This document shows positions 9,341-18,535 of a stretch of DNA of 64,000 nucleotides, piece after piece. Source of the stretch: Rhodospirillales bacterium (GTDB lineage Bacteria; Pseudomonadota; Alphaproteobacteria; Rhodospirillales; Thalassospiraceae); contig JAHQVT010000007.1 of NCBI GenBank assembly GCA_019634165.1, forward strand, positions 248,001 to 312,000, in the 5' to 3' direction. Numbering within the stretch: position 1 is the stretch's first letter; the number at the start of each line of letters is the position of its first letter. The translations under genes were made by a program, and so were the position numbers. The notes beneath the pieces are model-generated. The model saw only the letters and a list, made by a program, of their open reading frames with translations, ran no database searches and had not been told where the DNA came from.

Positions 9341-9449
9341 TTCAAACTTGCGCTAGAATTGCCAGAACGGCCGCGCCCCACCCAAATGTCACCGACTGAC
9401 AGCACCCCGGTCCGAACCGACCATATGGGTTGCGACAAAGGACACCGTT

Positions 9450-10313
9450 ATGGCGACTACCACCCTTGAAACACGCGAAAATCGCCGCGCCTGGGGGTTT
9501 GTGACCCCGGCTTTGCTGTGGACGGTCGCGTTTTTCGTTATCCCCTTCATCGTCATGGCCGCCATCAGCCTTGCCACCCGCAAAGGGCGCGAGTTGGTGA
9601 TGATGTGGAATTTGGATAATTACGTCACGTTTTTTGAAAAGGCCCATCTGCTTAAGGGTCTTTTTGTCTCGCTTGAGATCACCTTTACCGTCACCTTTAT
9701 TTCAATCCTTCTGGCCTATCCGCTGGCATGGATCATTGCCGAACGCGTGCCGCAGAAATGGCAACGCATGGCATTGATCATGGCGATCTTGCCGTTCTGG
9801 ACCAGCTATGTTGTCCGATCCTATTCATGGCTTCTGGTTCTGGCCAAAAACGGCGTGATCAACAATACGCTGATGCAGATCGGGCTGATTGCCGAACCGC
9901 TTGAAATGGCCAGCACACGTTCGGCGACCGTGATTGGCTTTGTGCATTTCTTTGTCATGCTTTTAACCCTGACGATTTATGCCAATCTCGTACAAATGCC
10001 GCCAAACTATCGCCGTGCAGCAGCCGATCTTGGCGCCAATGGCTTTCAGGTGTTCTGGCATGTTGTGTTACCGCTAACATTGCCCGGTATCATGGTTGGT
10101 GCCTTTCTGACCTTTGTTCTGTGTATTGGCGATTACATCACCCCACAGATTTTGGGCGGCAATAATGAACTTGCCCTGCCGCAGATCATCATGCTGCAGC
10201 TTGGCAGGCGGGCTGATTTCCCGATGGCAGCAACCCTTTCAATCATTCTGATGGGCGTTGTCACACTGGCCTATATTGCCTGTGCGCGCTGGCTAAAGAT
10301 GGAGAGAACATAA
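9450..10313 (+). CDS. ABC transporter permease, PotB-like
   Basis: A 287-residue inner-membrane permease with about six hydrophobic segments. The cytoplasmic EAA loop that docks with the ATPase is seen as YRRAAADLGANGFQVFWHV. It follows the binding-protein gene after a 164-base gap carrying a hairpin and is one base from the next permease. It should pair with the PotC-like subunit to form the translocation channel. Confidence 0.94.
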   Translation: MATTTLETRENRRAWGFVTPALLWTVAFFVIPFIVMAAISLATRKGRELVMMWNLDNYVTFFEKAHLLKGLFVSLEITFTVTFISILLAYPLAWIIAERVPQKWQRMALIMAILPFWTSYVVRSYSWLLVLAKNGVINNTLMQIGLIAEPLEMASTRSATVIGFVHFFVMLLTLTIYANLVQMPPNYRRAAADLGANGFQVFWHVVLPLTLPGIMVGAFLTFVLCIGDYITPQILGGNNELALPQIIMLQLGRRADFPMAATLSIILMGVVTLAYIACARWLKMERT

Positions 10314-10314
10314 A

Positions 10315-11106
10315 ATGATCTCTTCACGTTTTTCCAAAGCCCTGTCATGGGCCTATCTGATTGCGCTTTATGGCTTTATCTTTTTGCCGGTCGCGGTTCT
10401 TGTCCTGTTTTCGTTTCAGGATGGCCGCCTGCCCGTTCCGCCGTTTAATGGCGCAACGTTGAAATGGTATGCGCAAGTTTTTGCCGATGACCGCCTGATG
10501 TCCGCCCTTGGCAATTCCTTGATGGTTGCCCTTGGTTCATCGACAGTTGCCTGCATCCTTGGTTTTTGTGCCGCTTACGGCCTTGCACGCTACATCCTTC
10601 CGGCATCACGCTTGCAGCGTGGTCTTTTGGTTGCCCCCATGACAGTCAGCTACCTGATCATTGCCCTTGGGCTGCTATCGACCTTTAACTGGGTTGGTAT
10701 TTCCCTGTCGCTTTGGACGGTGGGCATTGGCCATGTGGTGATCAATCTGCCGCTGTGCTTTGCGATCATTTACGCATCAATGGGGGACCATCAAAAAAAC
10801 ATCGAACGGGCCGCCCGTGATTTAGGGGCCGCCGAATGGCAAGTCATGACGCAAGTCAGCGCACCGATGCTGATGCCATCAATCCTCGCGGCATTTTTCC
10901 TGTCGGTGACGTTTAGCTGGGATGAATTCATCATTTCATTCTTGCTGTCGCGCTTTGACGTGACCTTGCCGGTCGAAATCTGGAGCATGCTGCGTTCGGG
11001 CCTGAACCCCAAAACCAACGCGGTTGGAAGCATTGTCTTCCTTGTCTCAGTTGCGCTGCTTCTTATCCTTGAATTGATTGTCTTTAGAAGGACGGCAAAG
11101 AAATGA
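10315..11106 (+). CDS. ABC transporter permease, PotC-like
   Basis: A 263-residue membrane permease with an N-terminal hydrophobic anchor and an EAA loop IERAARDLGAAEWQVMTQV. Second channel subunit of the importer; its stop overlaps the ATPase start (ATGA arrangement), which implies translational coupling. Confidence 0.94.
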   Translation: MISSRFSKALSWAYLIALYGFIFLPVAVLVLFSFQDGRLPVPPFNGATLKWYAQVFADDRLMSALGNSLMVALGSSTVACILGFCAAYGLARYILPASRLQRGLLVAPMTVSYLIIALGLLSTFNWVGISLSLWTVGIGHVVINLPLCFAIIYASMGDHQKNIERAARDLGAAEWQVMTQVSAPMLMPSILAAFFLSVTFSWDEFIISFLLSRFDVTLPVEIWSMLRSGLNPKTNAVGSIVFLVSVALLLILELIVFRRTAKK

Positions 11107-12218
11107 CCGCCCCAGTATCCATACGCAACGCCACCAAAACCTTTGGCGACTTTACAGCCCTTAATGACGTTAGCCTTGAAATCGAAGCTGGCGAATTCAT
11201 CGTCCTTTTGGGTCCGTCAGGCTGTGGCAAGACCACTTTGCTATCGCTTCTTGGCGGTTTTTTATCCCCATCCAAAGGCACCATTGAAATTGCCGGGCGC
11301 GATATGGGCCAAGTTCCACCGTCCAAGCGCCCGACTACGACAATGTTTCAGGATTATGCCCTGTTTCCGCATATGACCCTGCGCGATAATGTCGCCTTTG
11401 GCCTTAAGATGCGCAAAATCGGCAAATCCGAACGCCACGCCAAGGCCGAAGAGCTTTTGGATATGGTCGGCCTTAAATCATCTGCGGACAAAAAACCGCA
11501 CGAACTTTCCGGTGGTCAGCGTCAGCGCATCGCCCTTGCCCGCGCCTTGGCAGTTGAACCTGATGTATTGCTGCTTGATGAGCCACTTGGCGCGTTGGAT
11601 TTAAAACTGCGCCGTCAAATGCAGGATGAGCTGAAAGCCATCCAGAAACGGGTCGGCACAACATTCGTTCACGTCACCCACGATCAAGAAGAAGCAATGG
11701 CGATTGCGGATCGGATTGTTGTGATGAATGGCGGCAAAATCGAAGATGTTGGTCGCCCGGAAGACATTTACATGCGGCCCAAGACCCTCTTTTCGGCAAG
11801 CTTCATGGGCGAGGTTAACTTCATCCCCGGCACTTTGGATGCCGCGACAGATGATGGGGTTCACATCAACACCATCCTTGGGGCTGTCAAACTGCCGGCA
11901 ACCGCCCTTTGTACCCCGCCAATAAAAGCTGGGGAAAAGATCACTCTTGCCATTCGCCCCGAACATTTCCGCGCCAGTACGGGCACAGGCCCGCGCATTA
12001 CACTTGGCGCGGCAAAGATCAGCGATGGCGCGTTCTTTGGTACCCATCACCGCGCCCATCTCAGCCCGGTTGACTATCCCAACATGACCATCACCGCCCA
12101 TATGCCGCAATCGGCCATCATTGAACCCGGTGCCTGGATTGATCTAACCATTGATCCTGCCTCCATCACTGTCCTGCCCGGTCATCCAAGTGCCGCAAAG
12201 CAAGAGGATGCGCCATAA
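11103..12218 (+). CDS. ABC transporter ATP-binding protein, PotA-like
   Basis: A 371-residue ATPase with Walker A GPSGCGKTT (38-46), signature LSGGQRQR, Walker B LLLDEP and H-loop VTHDQEE. The C-terminal 100 residues form the regulatory TOBE region found in PotA and FbpC types. It overlaps the permease gene upstream by four bases and the metallo-hydrolase start downstream by one base, so the operon is tightly coupled. Confidence 0.95.
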   Translation: MTAPVSIRNATKTFGDFTALNDVSLEIEAGEFIVLLGPSGCGKTTLLSLLGGFLSPSKGTIEIAGRDMGQVPPSKRPTTTMFQDYALFPHMTLRDNVAFGLKMRKIGKSERHAKAEELLDMVGLKSSADKKPHELSGGQRQRIALARALAVEPDVLLLDEPLGALDLKLRRQMQDELKAIQKRVGTTFVHVTHDQEEAMAIADRIVVMNGGKIEDVGRPEDIYMRPKTLFSASFMGEVNFIPGTLDAATDDGVHINTILGAVKLPATALCTPPIKAGEKITLAIRPEHFRASTGTGPRITLGAAKISDGAFFGTHHRAHLSPVDYPNMTITAHMPQSAIIEPGAWIDLTIDPASITVLPGHPSAAKQEDAP

Positions 12219-12949
12219 TGACACTGGAACGCGCCAACCCAAAAGACTGGTACAGCCTTAAGACAGTTGGCGATGACGTCACTTATATTGGCGAGCCGTT
12301 TATCGAAGAGTTTTATCGCTGCAATATCTGGCACATTCGCGGGCGCGATGGCGATATGCTGGTTGATAGCGGCATGGGCGTCGTATCCCTAAGTGAATGG
12401 GTACCCTTGGTTACCGAACGGTCGGTGCAGGCGGTTGCCAGCCACACCCATTTTGACCATATCGGGTGCCACCACGAGTTTCAAAATCGGATTTGCCATC
12501 GCTGTGAAGCAGACCTTTTGGCGGCACCAACGCGCAAAAATACGCTGGCTGATCCTTATGTCACCGACGAGATTTTCACCAAACTCCCGCCTCTTCCCTA
12601 TGCATCGACGACTTATGCGGTGAAGGCCGCCCCGGCAACCCGCATTGTCGAAGATGGTGATGTGATTGATCTGGGGGATCGGCATTTTGAAGTCATCCAC
12701 ACACCGGGCCATTCGCCGGGCGGTATTGCATTATGGGAAGCCAAAACCGGCATCCTGTTTTCCGGGGACATTGTTTATGATGGACCTTTGATCGAAGACA
12801 CTTATCATGCAAATGCAAATGATTACGTGCGATCCATGAAACGGCTTTATGATTTGCCCGTACGTGTGGTCCATGGCGGACATTTTGCCAGTTATGGCGG
12901 CGAACGCCACCGCGAGATTATAAAAAGCTGGCTGAGGGAACGGACCTGA
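12218..12949 (+). CDS. MBL-fold metallo-hydrolase
   Basis: A 243-residue metallo-beta-lactamase-fold enzyme. The zinc motif is HTHFDH at 76-81, with further ligands in HTPGHSPGG, FSGD and VVHGGH. The reaction is not predictable from the fold; glyoxalase II-like thioesters, lactones and other esters are all possible. Because it overlaps the transporter ATPase gene by one base and precedes an aldehyde dehydrogenase, it probably acts on the imported compound or its product. Confidence 0.92.
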   Translation: MTLERANPKDWYSLKTVGDDVTYIGEPFIEEFYRCNIWHIRGRDGDMLVDSGMGVVSLSEWVPLVTERSVQAVASHTHFDHIGCHHEFQNRICHRCEADLLAAPTRKNTLADPYVTDEIFTKLPPLPYASTTYAVKAAPATRIVEDGDVIDLGDRHFEVIHTPGHSPGGIALWEAKTGILFSGDIVYDGPLIEDTYHANANDYVRSMKRLYDLPVRVVHGGHFASYGGERHREIIKSWLRERT

Positions 12950-13018
12950 AAACAGGCAAGAAGAGTCGGGCACAAGGTGCCCCGACCAGTCACCATCATA
13001 CGATCAGGAAGGCTTCCT

Positions 13019-14443
13019 ATGGAAAACGCAGGTAAATTCTACATCAACGGCAAATGGATTGATCCGATCTCAAGCCAGAAAATGGATGTCATCAATCCCG
13101 CCACAGAAGAAGTCATCACCCAGATCACGCTGGCCAGCGAAGAAGATGTCGACCTTGCGGTTGCCGCAGCCAAGCGTGCCTTTGTGACCTATAGCCAGAC
13201 CACGATTGACGAACGACTTGGCATTCTTGAACGCTTGCTTGCGATCTATAAGCGCCGCTATGAAGAAGTTGCCCAAACCATCACGGCCGAACTTGGCGCA
13301 CCAATTACCATGTCGCGCGAACAGCAGGCCGATGCAGGCGTTGCCCATCTTGAAGATTTCATTGCCGTTCTGCGCGACTTCAAAACAGAAGAAACCCTGC
13401 ATAATAGTGAAACGCTTTTGCGTGAACCGATTGGGGTATGTGGCCTGATCACGCCGTGGAACTGGCCGATCAACCAGATCGTTCTTAAAGTCATTCCGGC
13501 CTTGGCTACGGGCTGTACCTGCGTTTTAAAACCATCTGAATTCACTCCGCTGAACGCAACGCTTTATGCCGAAATGATCCACGAAGCGGGATTCCCGGCA
13601 GGTGTATTTAACCTTGTTCAGGGGGCCGGTCCGGTTGCCGGTGCCACCATGTCGCGCCATCCTGATATCGCCATGATGTCCTTTACCGGGTCAACCCGCG
13701 CGGGCAAGGCCATTACAAGGGATGCTGCGGAAAACATCAAACGTGTCACGCTGGAACTCGGTGGAAAATCCCCCAACATCGTCTTTGATGATGTCGATAT
13801 CGAAGACCGCATTACCTTTAGCGTTCTGGACGTTTTCAACAATACCGGCCAAACCTGTGACGCACCGACCCGCATGCTGGTTCAACGATCAATCTATGAC
13901 GAAGCCGTAAAAGTTGCCAAAAAAATCGGCGATGCGGCAAAGGTTGGCGATCCAACAGTTGAAGGCGACCATATCGGCCCGCTGGTCAGTCACATTCAAT
14001 ATGACCGGGTTCAGACCCTTATTCAGGCTGGCATTGACGAAGGTGCCAAATTGCTTGTCGGCGGCGTTGGTAAGCCCGATGGCATCAACGAAGGATACTT
14101 TGCCAAACCAACCATCTTTGCCGATGTGAACAACAATATGCGCATCGCACGCGAAGAAATCTTTGGCCCCGTCGTGGCTATGATCCCGTTTGACACCGAA
14201 GAAGACGCCATCAAGATTGCCAATGACACGCCTTATGGGCTAGCGGCCTATATCCAGACCCCTGATGATGCCAAGGCCGACCGCGTCGCCCGCAAACTAC
14301 GTGCTGGCATGATCCGCATCAATGGTGCCTTCCCCCGTCCGGGAAGCCCGTTTGGTGGGTATAAGCAATCTGGTATTGGCCGTGAAGGCGGCCTGTTTGG
14401 CCTTGAAGACTTCATGGAAATCAAAATGCTGCATAAGCCGTAA
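13019..14443 (+). CDS. NAD(P)-dependent aldehyde dehydrogenase
   Basis: A 474-residue aldehyde dehydrogenase. Catalytic residues are visible: N148 in PWNWP, general base E246 in LELGGK and nucleophile C280 in NTGQTC. The start at 13019 (MENAGKFYING) is chosen for its AGGAAGG site and because ALDH homology begins there; the open frame runs 14 codons further upstream. The group resembles broad-substrate ALDHs. Last gene of the importer operon, it should oxidise an aldehyde formed from the imported substrate to the acid. Confidence 0.95.
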   Translation: MENAGKFYINGKWIDPISSQKMDVINPATEEVITQITLASEEDVDLAVAAAKRAFVTYSQTTIDERLGILERLLAIYKRRYEEVAQTITAELGAPITMSREQQADAGVAHLEDFIAVLRDFKTEETLHNSETLLREPIGVCGLITPWNWPINQIVLKVIPALATGCTCVLKPSEFTPLNATLYAEMIHEAGFPAGVFNLVQGAGPVAGATMSRHPDIAMMSFTGSTRAGKAITRDAAENIKRVTLELGGKSPNIVFDDVDIEDRITFSVLDVFNNTGQTCDAPTRMLVQRSIYDEAVKVAKKIGDAAKVGDPTVEGDHIGPLVSHIQYDRVQTLIQAGIDEGAKLLVGGVGKPDGINEGYFAKPTIFADVNNNMRIAREEIFGPVVAMIPFDTEEDAIKIANDTPYGLAAYIQTPDDAKADRVARKLRAGMIRINGAFPRPGSPFGGYKQSGIGREGGLFGLEDFMEIKMLHKP

Positions 14444-14459
14444 TTGCCTGAAACCTAGT

Positions 14460-14487
14460 CGGGCGTCATGCACCTGCATGGCGCCCG
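14460..14487 (+). terminator. Hairpin after the aldehyde dehydrogenase gene
   Basis: CGGGCG-T-CATGCA pairs with TGCATG-G-CGCCCG with one wobble pair and a minimal loop. It lies about 16 bases past the stop. No T-run follows, so it is either a weak terminator or a 3'-end stabilising stem of the operon message. Confidence 0.45.
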
Positions 14488-14582
14488 GCAATCAAACAAT
14501 CAGGCCGACGCAAAACGCTTGGCACTTAAACCTATACGCAACCTATCCGTCTGAGCGCCCTCCCCCAACTTTGGATAGTTTA

Positions 14583-14629
14583 CCCTTTTCCTACAGATAC
14601 TTAGAATATCTGCAGACGTGAGAAAAGGG
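14583..14629 (+). promoter_or_regulatory. Leader hairpin sequestering the lipoprotein ribosome site
   Basis: Two nested inverted repeats: outer arms CCCTTTTC (14583-14590) and GAAAAGGG (14622-14629), inner arms CTaCAGATA (14591-14599) and TATCTGcAG (14607-14615). The outer 3' arm includes the AAAAGGG ribosome site of the next gene, 6 bases before its ATG. Formation of the stem would hide the site, so this may be a thermosensor or protein-controlled switch. That role is inferred. Confidence 0.5.
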
Positions 14630-14635
14630 ACACAA

Positions 14636-15352
14636 ATGTATAAAAAACTCATCGTACTAGCAACTGCAGCGCTTCTGTCTGGCTGTGTTACGGCAACAAC
14701 CCAATTTGAAAATGAAATGCCTGTCGGAACAGTTTTAACCGATCGGGTCATAACACCGCAGGGCGATGTCTTGCTTCCGCCTGGTGAATGGACTGTGATC
14801 GGCAAAGACCTGTTTCGCAATAACAGTTACCACCCGTTCGGTCAGGTCGTGCTGGCAAAGATTGCCGACAACAACGAACTAGATGGTTTGGTGGTTTACA
14901 CCACCGCACTTGAAAGCCATGCGAACTATGGCTTTGTCGCGACCGGCGCATGTGATGCCACTGACGACGATCTGTATCATAAAAAATCCGCCAATCAGGA
15001 ACTAGGTACCCAGGCTTGCCTTTCGGTAAGTGACATGAATGTGTCGCTTAGCAACGCAATAGAAGGCCATCTTATTCAGGCGGGCACTTACCTTGATGTA
15101 CACGAAGTCGACAAACCGGAAACGATGCTGTTTAGCAAGTACCGTGTTGTACGCCGAAGTAAACTACTGATGGTTCAGTACGGGTTCAATTACCGCCAAC
15201 CAATCGGGGATGTCATCCCCGGTTTCACCCCGACGGATAAGTTCACATATGACCGCCAATTTGGGACCGAGTTGTGGAAATCAAATCTTGAAACAGTTGT
15301 TGCCTGGTCCAAGGAAAAAGAAGACCTGATCCGGTCGACCTTCCTTGATTAA
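14636..15352 (+). CDS. Hypothetical lipoprotein
   Basis: A 238-residue protein with a lipoprotein signal peptide: MYKKL, a hydrophobic stretch and lipobox LSGC (cysteine at about residue 17). The start at 14636 gives a five-base gap to AAAAGGGA; an upstream in-frame GTG at 14618 would spoil the signal peptide. The mature part is unrecognised; it contains PPGEWTVIGKDLF and several paired cysteines. The gene stands alone between a hairpin-bearing leader and a terminator, so it is an independent unit with probable post-transcriptional control. Confidence 0.85.
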   Translation: MYKKLIVLATAALLSGCVTATTQFENEMPVGTVLTDRVITPQGDVLLPPGEWTVIGKDLFRNNSYHPFGQVVLAKIADNNELDGLVVYTTALESHANYGFVATGACDATDDDLYHKKSANQELGTQACLSVSDMNVSLSNAIEGHLIQAGTYLDVHEVDKPETMLFSKYRVVRRSKLLMVQYGFNYRQPIGDVIPGFTPTDKFTYDRQFGTELWKSNLETVVAWSKEKEDLIRSTFLD

Positions 15353-15410
15353 CCACGTGGGTTTCAATCGTATTTACGCAAGTGAAATCATGTTGCATTA
15401 AACCTGACCT

Positions 15411-15440
15411 AAGGCCCCGGCTAAGACCGGGGCCTTTTGC
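15411..15440 (+). terminator. Rho-independent terminator
   Basis: AAGGCCCCGG and CCGGGGCCTT form a 10-bp perfect stem with a 6-base loop, followed by TTGCATTTT. It lies about 60 bases after the lipoprotein stop. Confidence 0.85.
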
Positions 15441-15590
15441 ATTTTATCGAAATCATGCCCCGCAAACGTCCCTTGCTATCCCCACATGATATAGGGCTGG
15501 TAATGATCCGACCGGCCTCTATAATCCCATCGTTAATCGATAAAACGAATGATCTGAACAACGGATCATCTACCGGTTTGGAGACCAGAA

Positions 15591-16433
15591 ATGAATGCAA
15601 TGTCCTTTTCCGACATGGGGCTTGCGGCCTTAAAAAGGCGCCAATTTGACGCCGCTATCAATATGCTGCGTCAGGCACTTAGCGAAGATATGGACAATCT
15701 TGATGCCCGATTTGGATTGGCGCGTGCCCTTCACGAAAAAGGTTCGATTGTCGAAGCACTTGGTGAATATCGCACGGTGCTGCAATCTGATGCGGGCCAT
15801 GAAGACTGCCTGTATCACATTGCACGCGCCCTGCTAGAAAATGGTGATCCGCGCAGCGCACTGAACCATGTGGATATCATTTTGCGCGCCAAGCCGACTG
15901 ATCCCAATCTTTTAACCCTGCGTGGTCAGGCATTACTGGACCTTGATCAAAGCGAAACCGCCCTGTCATCGCTTCAAACCGCAGCCCATCATAGCCCCGG
16001 CTCAGAAACCATTCATCGTCTTATCGCAGCCTGCCACCGCGCAAATGACGATATCGAAGGCGAACGCCGTGCTGTCGAACAGCTATTGCGTATTGACCCG
16101 ACATCCCAGACAGCATCGAACGATCTGGGTGTGATCAATCTGCGCGAAGGGCATCTGATTGCCGCATTTGAAGCATTTGAACAAATACTGGCACAAACCC
16201 CGGATCATTGCGAAGCAACCCTTAACCGGGCGATTACCCTGACGGTTATGGGCGGCATGGATCATCAGGCGATATGGGCGCGTGTTATGGAAGTGTGCCG
16301 TGATTTTGAGGGTCTAGATGAAATCCGCGCGCTTGCCGACGATCTTGCCAAACTGTCCGATGACAAACGCCAAGACAGTAAAGAAGCCAAGGCCCTAATC
16401 GCCCACGCTGCCCTTGCTGCTGCCGGGGTCTAA
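15591..16433 (+). CDS. TPR repeat protein
   Basis: A 280-residue soluble protein made of tetratricopeptide helices; repeated patterns such as LARALHEKGSIVEALGEYRTVL and LGVINLREGHLIAAFEAF run from about residue 10 to 220. No signal peptide. TPR domains mediate protein binding, and the partner is unknown. The sequence resembles TPR proteins linked to pilus or secretion loci in other bacteria, but nothing nearby supports that. GGAG precedes the ATG. Confidence 0.85.
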   Translation: MNAMSFSDMGLAALKRRQFDAAINMLRQALSEDMDNLDARFGLARALHEKGSIVEALGEYRTVLQSDAGHEDCLYHIARALLENGDPRSALNHVDIILRAKPTDPNLLTLRGQALLDLDQSETALSSLQTAAHHSPGSETIHRLIAACHRANDDIEGERRAVEQLLRIDPTSQTASNDLGVINLREGHLIAAFEAFEQILAQTPDHCEATLNRAITLTVMGGMDHQAIWARVMEVCRDFEGLDEIRALADDLAKLSDDKRQDSKEAKALIAHAALAAAGV

Positions 16434-16601
16434 AGACCTTCCTGATAAAACCGGCTGGTCATTCGACCATCTGCGCAAAGAAGCAAAAGAACATACGGAA
16501 CAGCTACCATCGTGATGCGTTTCCATCATAAGATCGCAGTGGCTGCTCCATCGATCGGACGGCAACGCACACCCGTTATCCTTTAAAGAGTGGTTGCCGA
16601 T

Positions 16602-17936
16602 ATGTTTCAGCGTTTCTTCCGCATATGGGAATTTCTGGCTTATAGCCTGTGGGTATCCCCGTTTCTTTTTGCCCTTGGCGGTGCAGCCTTTGCTGTTTTG
16701 GTGATCTCACTTCCGGCATATGGTCTGGGGGATATCCTGCCATCGTTTTGGCCGGGCTTTGATCAGTTGGCCAATATCCGTGATTTGCTGCAAACGCTGT
16801 TGGCTACCCTTGTCACCATGACGACCTTTGCCTTGTCGATCACGATGGTTGTCCTGACCTTGGCAGCCGGTTCCCTTGGCCCGCGCATGATCAGAAACTT
16901 TATGGGCGACAGCAAAACACAAAATGCCCTTGGCACATTTGTTGGCAGCATTCTTTTCCTGATCACGTCGCTTCTTTTGATGGGGGATATGCCAGAAACA
17001 GCCCCGATACCGCAGCTTAGCGTGACAATCGGGATCGCGCTTTTTGTGGTTTCTGTTTTCGTTCTGATCTTATTTGTCCATCATCTTGGACGGTCAATCG
17101 TTGCTGACGAAGTAATCCAGCAGGTTGGGGGCAACCTTGAAAACACCATCAAATCAGCCAGCAGCACGTTAAATGAGCCGATCCAAAAGGCCCAAAAGGC
17201 ACAAGTCGACCTTCCAGATAGGATGGAAATTTCAGATGACGAGGCCATCTATGCCAAATGTTCGGGATATGTGCAGGGTATTGATTATAAAAAGCTGTGT
17301 GATGTCGCAACTCAACACGATGTCTGCGTTTCATTGATTGTGCGCGCCGGACAACATGCGATTAAAGACGACATTATCGGCTGTATTTCACCGGCCCCAA
17401 ACAAAACACTCAAGGCAGATATCAGCGCCTGTCGCACAGCCATCAGCAATACGATCCTGATGGGCAATCACCGTACTGCCATGCTCGATGTTGAATTTGC
17501 CGTGCGCCAATTGGTCGAGGTTGCGCTGCGCGCTCTCTCACCGGGGATCAATGACCCGTTTACCGCGATTTCCGTGATTTATCGGTTAGGCCGCGCATTG
17601 CCGCATGCCATGATGTTTCGATATCCTGTTGGAATGTGGTGCGATGATCAAGACATCACCCGTGTTCAAGCATCCCTGTCAGATTTCACCGGTATGATTG
17701 GTGCTGCGTTTGATCAAATCCGCCAATCTGCAAGTGCAAAGCCCGATGTCTTACTGCCGATGGCAGAAGTCATCGAAAGCCTGATCAAACTGTCAAAATC
17801 AGACCATCAAACAACGACACTGCAAGATCACGCCCGCTTGATCCTGCGGGCGTCCGAACGTGACATCCCCGAACAGGTTGATCGCAAAACGGTTGAAACC
17901 GCAATTAACCGTGTTCTGCGGACCCATAAAAAATAA
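16602..17936 (+). CDS. DUF2254 family membrane protein
   Basis: A 444-residue protein with four hydrophobic segments in the first 170 residues, including VSPFLFALGGAAFAVLVI and TLVTMTTFALSITMVVLTLAAGS, followed by a cytoplasmic domain with LRALSPGINDPFTAI. This last motif and the overall plan match DUF2254 predicted membrane proteins, whose function is not established. Start at 16602 (MFQRFF) or a GTG four codons earlier; AAAGAG upstream is compatible with either. Monocistronic. Confidence 0.88.
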   Translation: MFQRFFRIWEFLAYSLWVSPFLFALGGAAFAVLVISLPAYGLGDILPSFWPGFDQLANIRDLLQTLLATLVTMTTFALSITMVVLTLAAGSLGPRMIRNFMGDSKTQNALGTFVGSILFLITSLLLMGDMPETAPIPQLSVTIGIALFVVSVFVLILFVHHLGRSIVADEVIQQVGGNLENTIKSASSTLNEPIQKAQKAQVDLPDRMEISDDEAIYAKCSGYVQGIDYKKLCDVATQHDVCVSLIVRAGQHAIKDDIIGCISPAPNKTLKADISACRTAISNTILMGNHRTAMLDVEFAVRQLVEVALRALSPGINDPFTAISVIYRLGRALPHAMMFRYPVGMWCDDQDITRVQASLSDFTGMIGAAFDQIRQSASAKPDVLLPMAEVIESLIKLSKSDHQTTTLQDHARLILRASERDIPEQVDRKTVETAINRVLRTHKK

Positions 17937-17951
17937 CCACGGCCCTGATGG

Positions 17952-18392
17952 TTATTTTGCCGTAAGGGGCGGCATCCGGCGTTCTACCGGTTTGGATTTA
18001 ACAATCGCGGTGTTGGTTTCGGCCTTATCGACAATCTGATCCAACAGCCCGTCCAATTCGCCCATCGAACGCACATAAAGCCGCGCGACAAAGCAATCAT
18101 CGCCCGTCACCTTGTCACATTCGCCAAATTCCGGAATTTCCGAGATCAATTGCTGCACAATATGAAGCTTTCCCGGAAGCGGGCGAATGCGGACAATCGC
18201 TTGTAACGGATAGCCCAATGCTTCGGGGTCAACATCAATGGTAAAGCCCCGAATGATACCGCGTTCTTCTAGCCGCCGCACCCGTTCGGCCGCACCGGGG
18301 GCCGAAAGCCCAACTTTGGCTGCCAGTTCCTTTTGCGAAATACGGGCATCGCGCATCAAGATTTTTAGAATCTTCTGATCTGTTTCATCCAT
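17952..18392 (-). CDS. Lrp/AsnC family regulator
   Basis: A 146-residue regulator: N-terminal helix-turn-helix (QKELAAKVGLSAPGAAERVRRLEERGII) and a C-terminal RAM effector domain. It is divergent from an EamA exporter gene and probably controls it, a common arrangement for amino-acid efflux. An ACAAAT-N7-ATTTGT repeat begins 6 bases upstream of its start codon and may be its own binding site. Confidence 0.94.
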   Translation of the reverse strand: MDETDQKILKILMRDARISQKELAAKVGLSAPGAAERVRRLEERGIIRGFTIDVDPEALGYPLQAIVRIRPLPGKLHIVQQLISEIPEFGECDKVTGDDCFVARLYVRSMGELDGLLDQIVDKAETNTAIVKSKPVERRMPPLTAK

Positions 18393-18398
18393 GACCTT

Positions 18399-18417
18399 AC
18401 AAATCTCATAAATTTGT
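18399..18417. promoter_or_regulatory. Inverted repeat, candidate Lrp operator
   Basis: ACAAAT-N7-ATTTGT immediately before the regulator start. AT-rich inverted repeats of this kind are common Lrp/AsnC targets. Only one copy is seen, so assignment is tentative. Confidence 0.4.
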
Positions 18418-18535
18418 CAATTTCACTTCGATAAAAAAGGCTACATCCAATAACTACCTTGTTCAAGTCATATAAAACCGCGGCAAAAAAGCGGAAAGTT
18501 ACGCAATCAAATGAAATTCAAGACGGAGCTTTCCG

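Noticed and set aside
14460-14487. Hairpin after the aldehyde dehydrogenase as a firm terminator
   Set aside because: Stem is good but lacks a T-run; listed with low confidence only.
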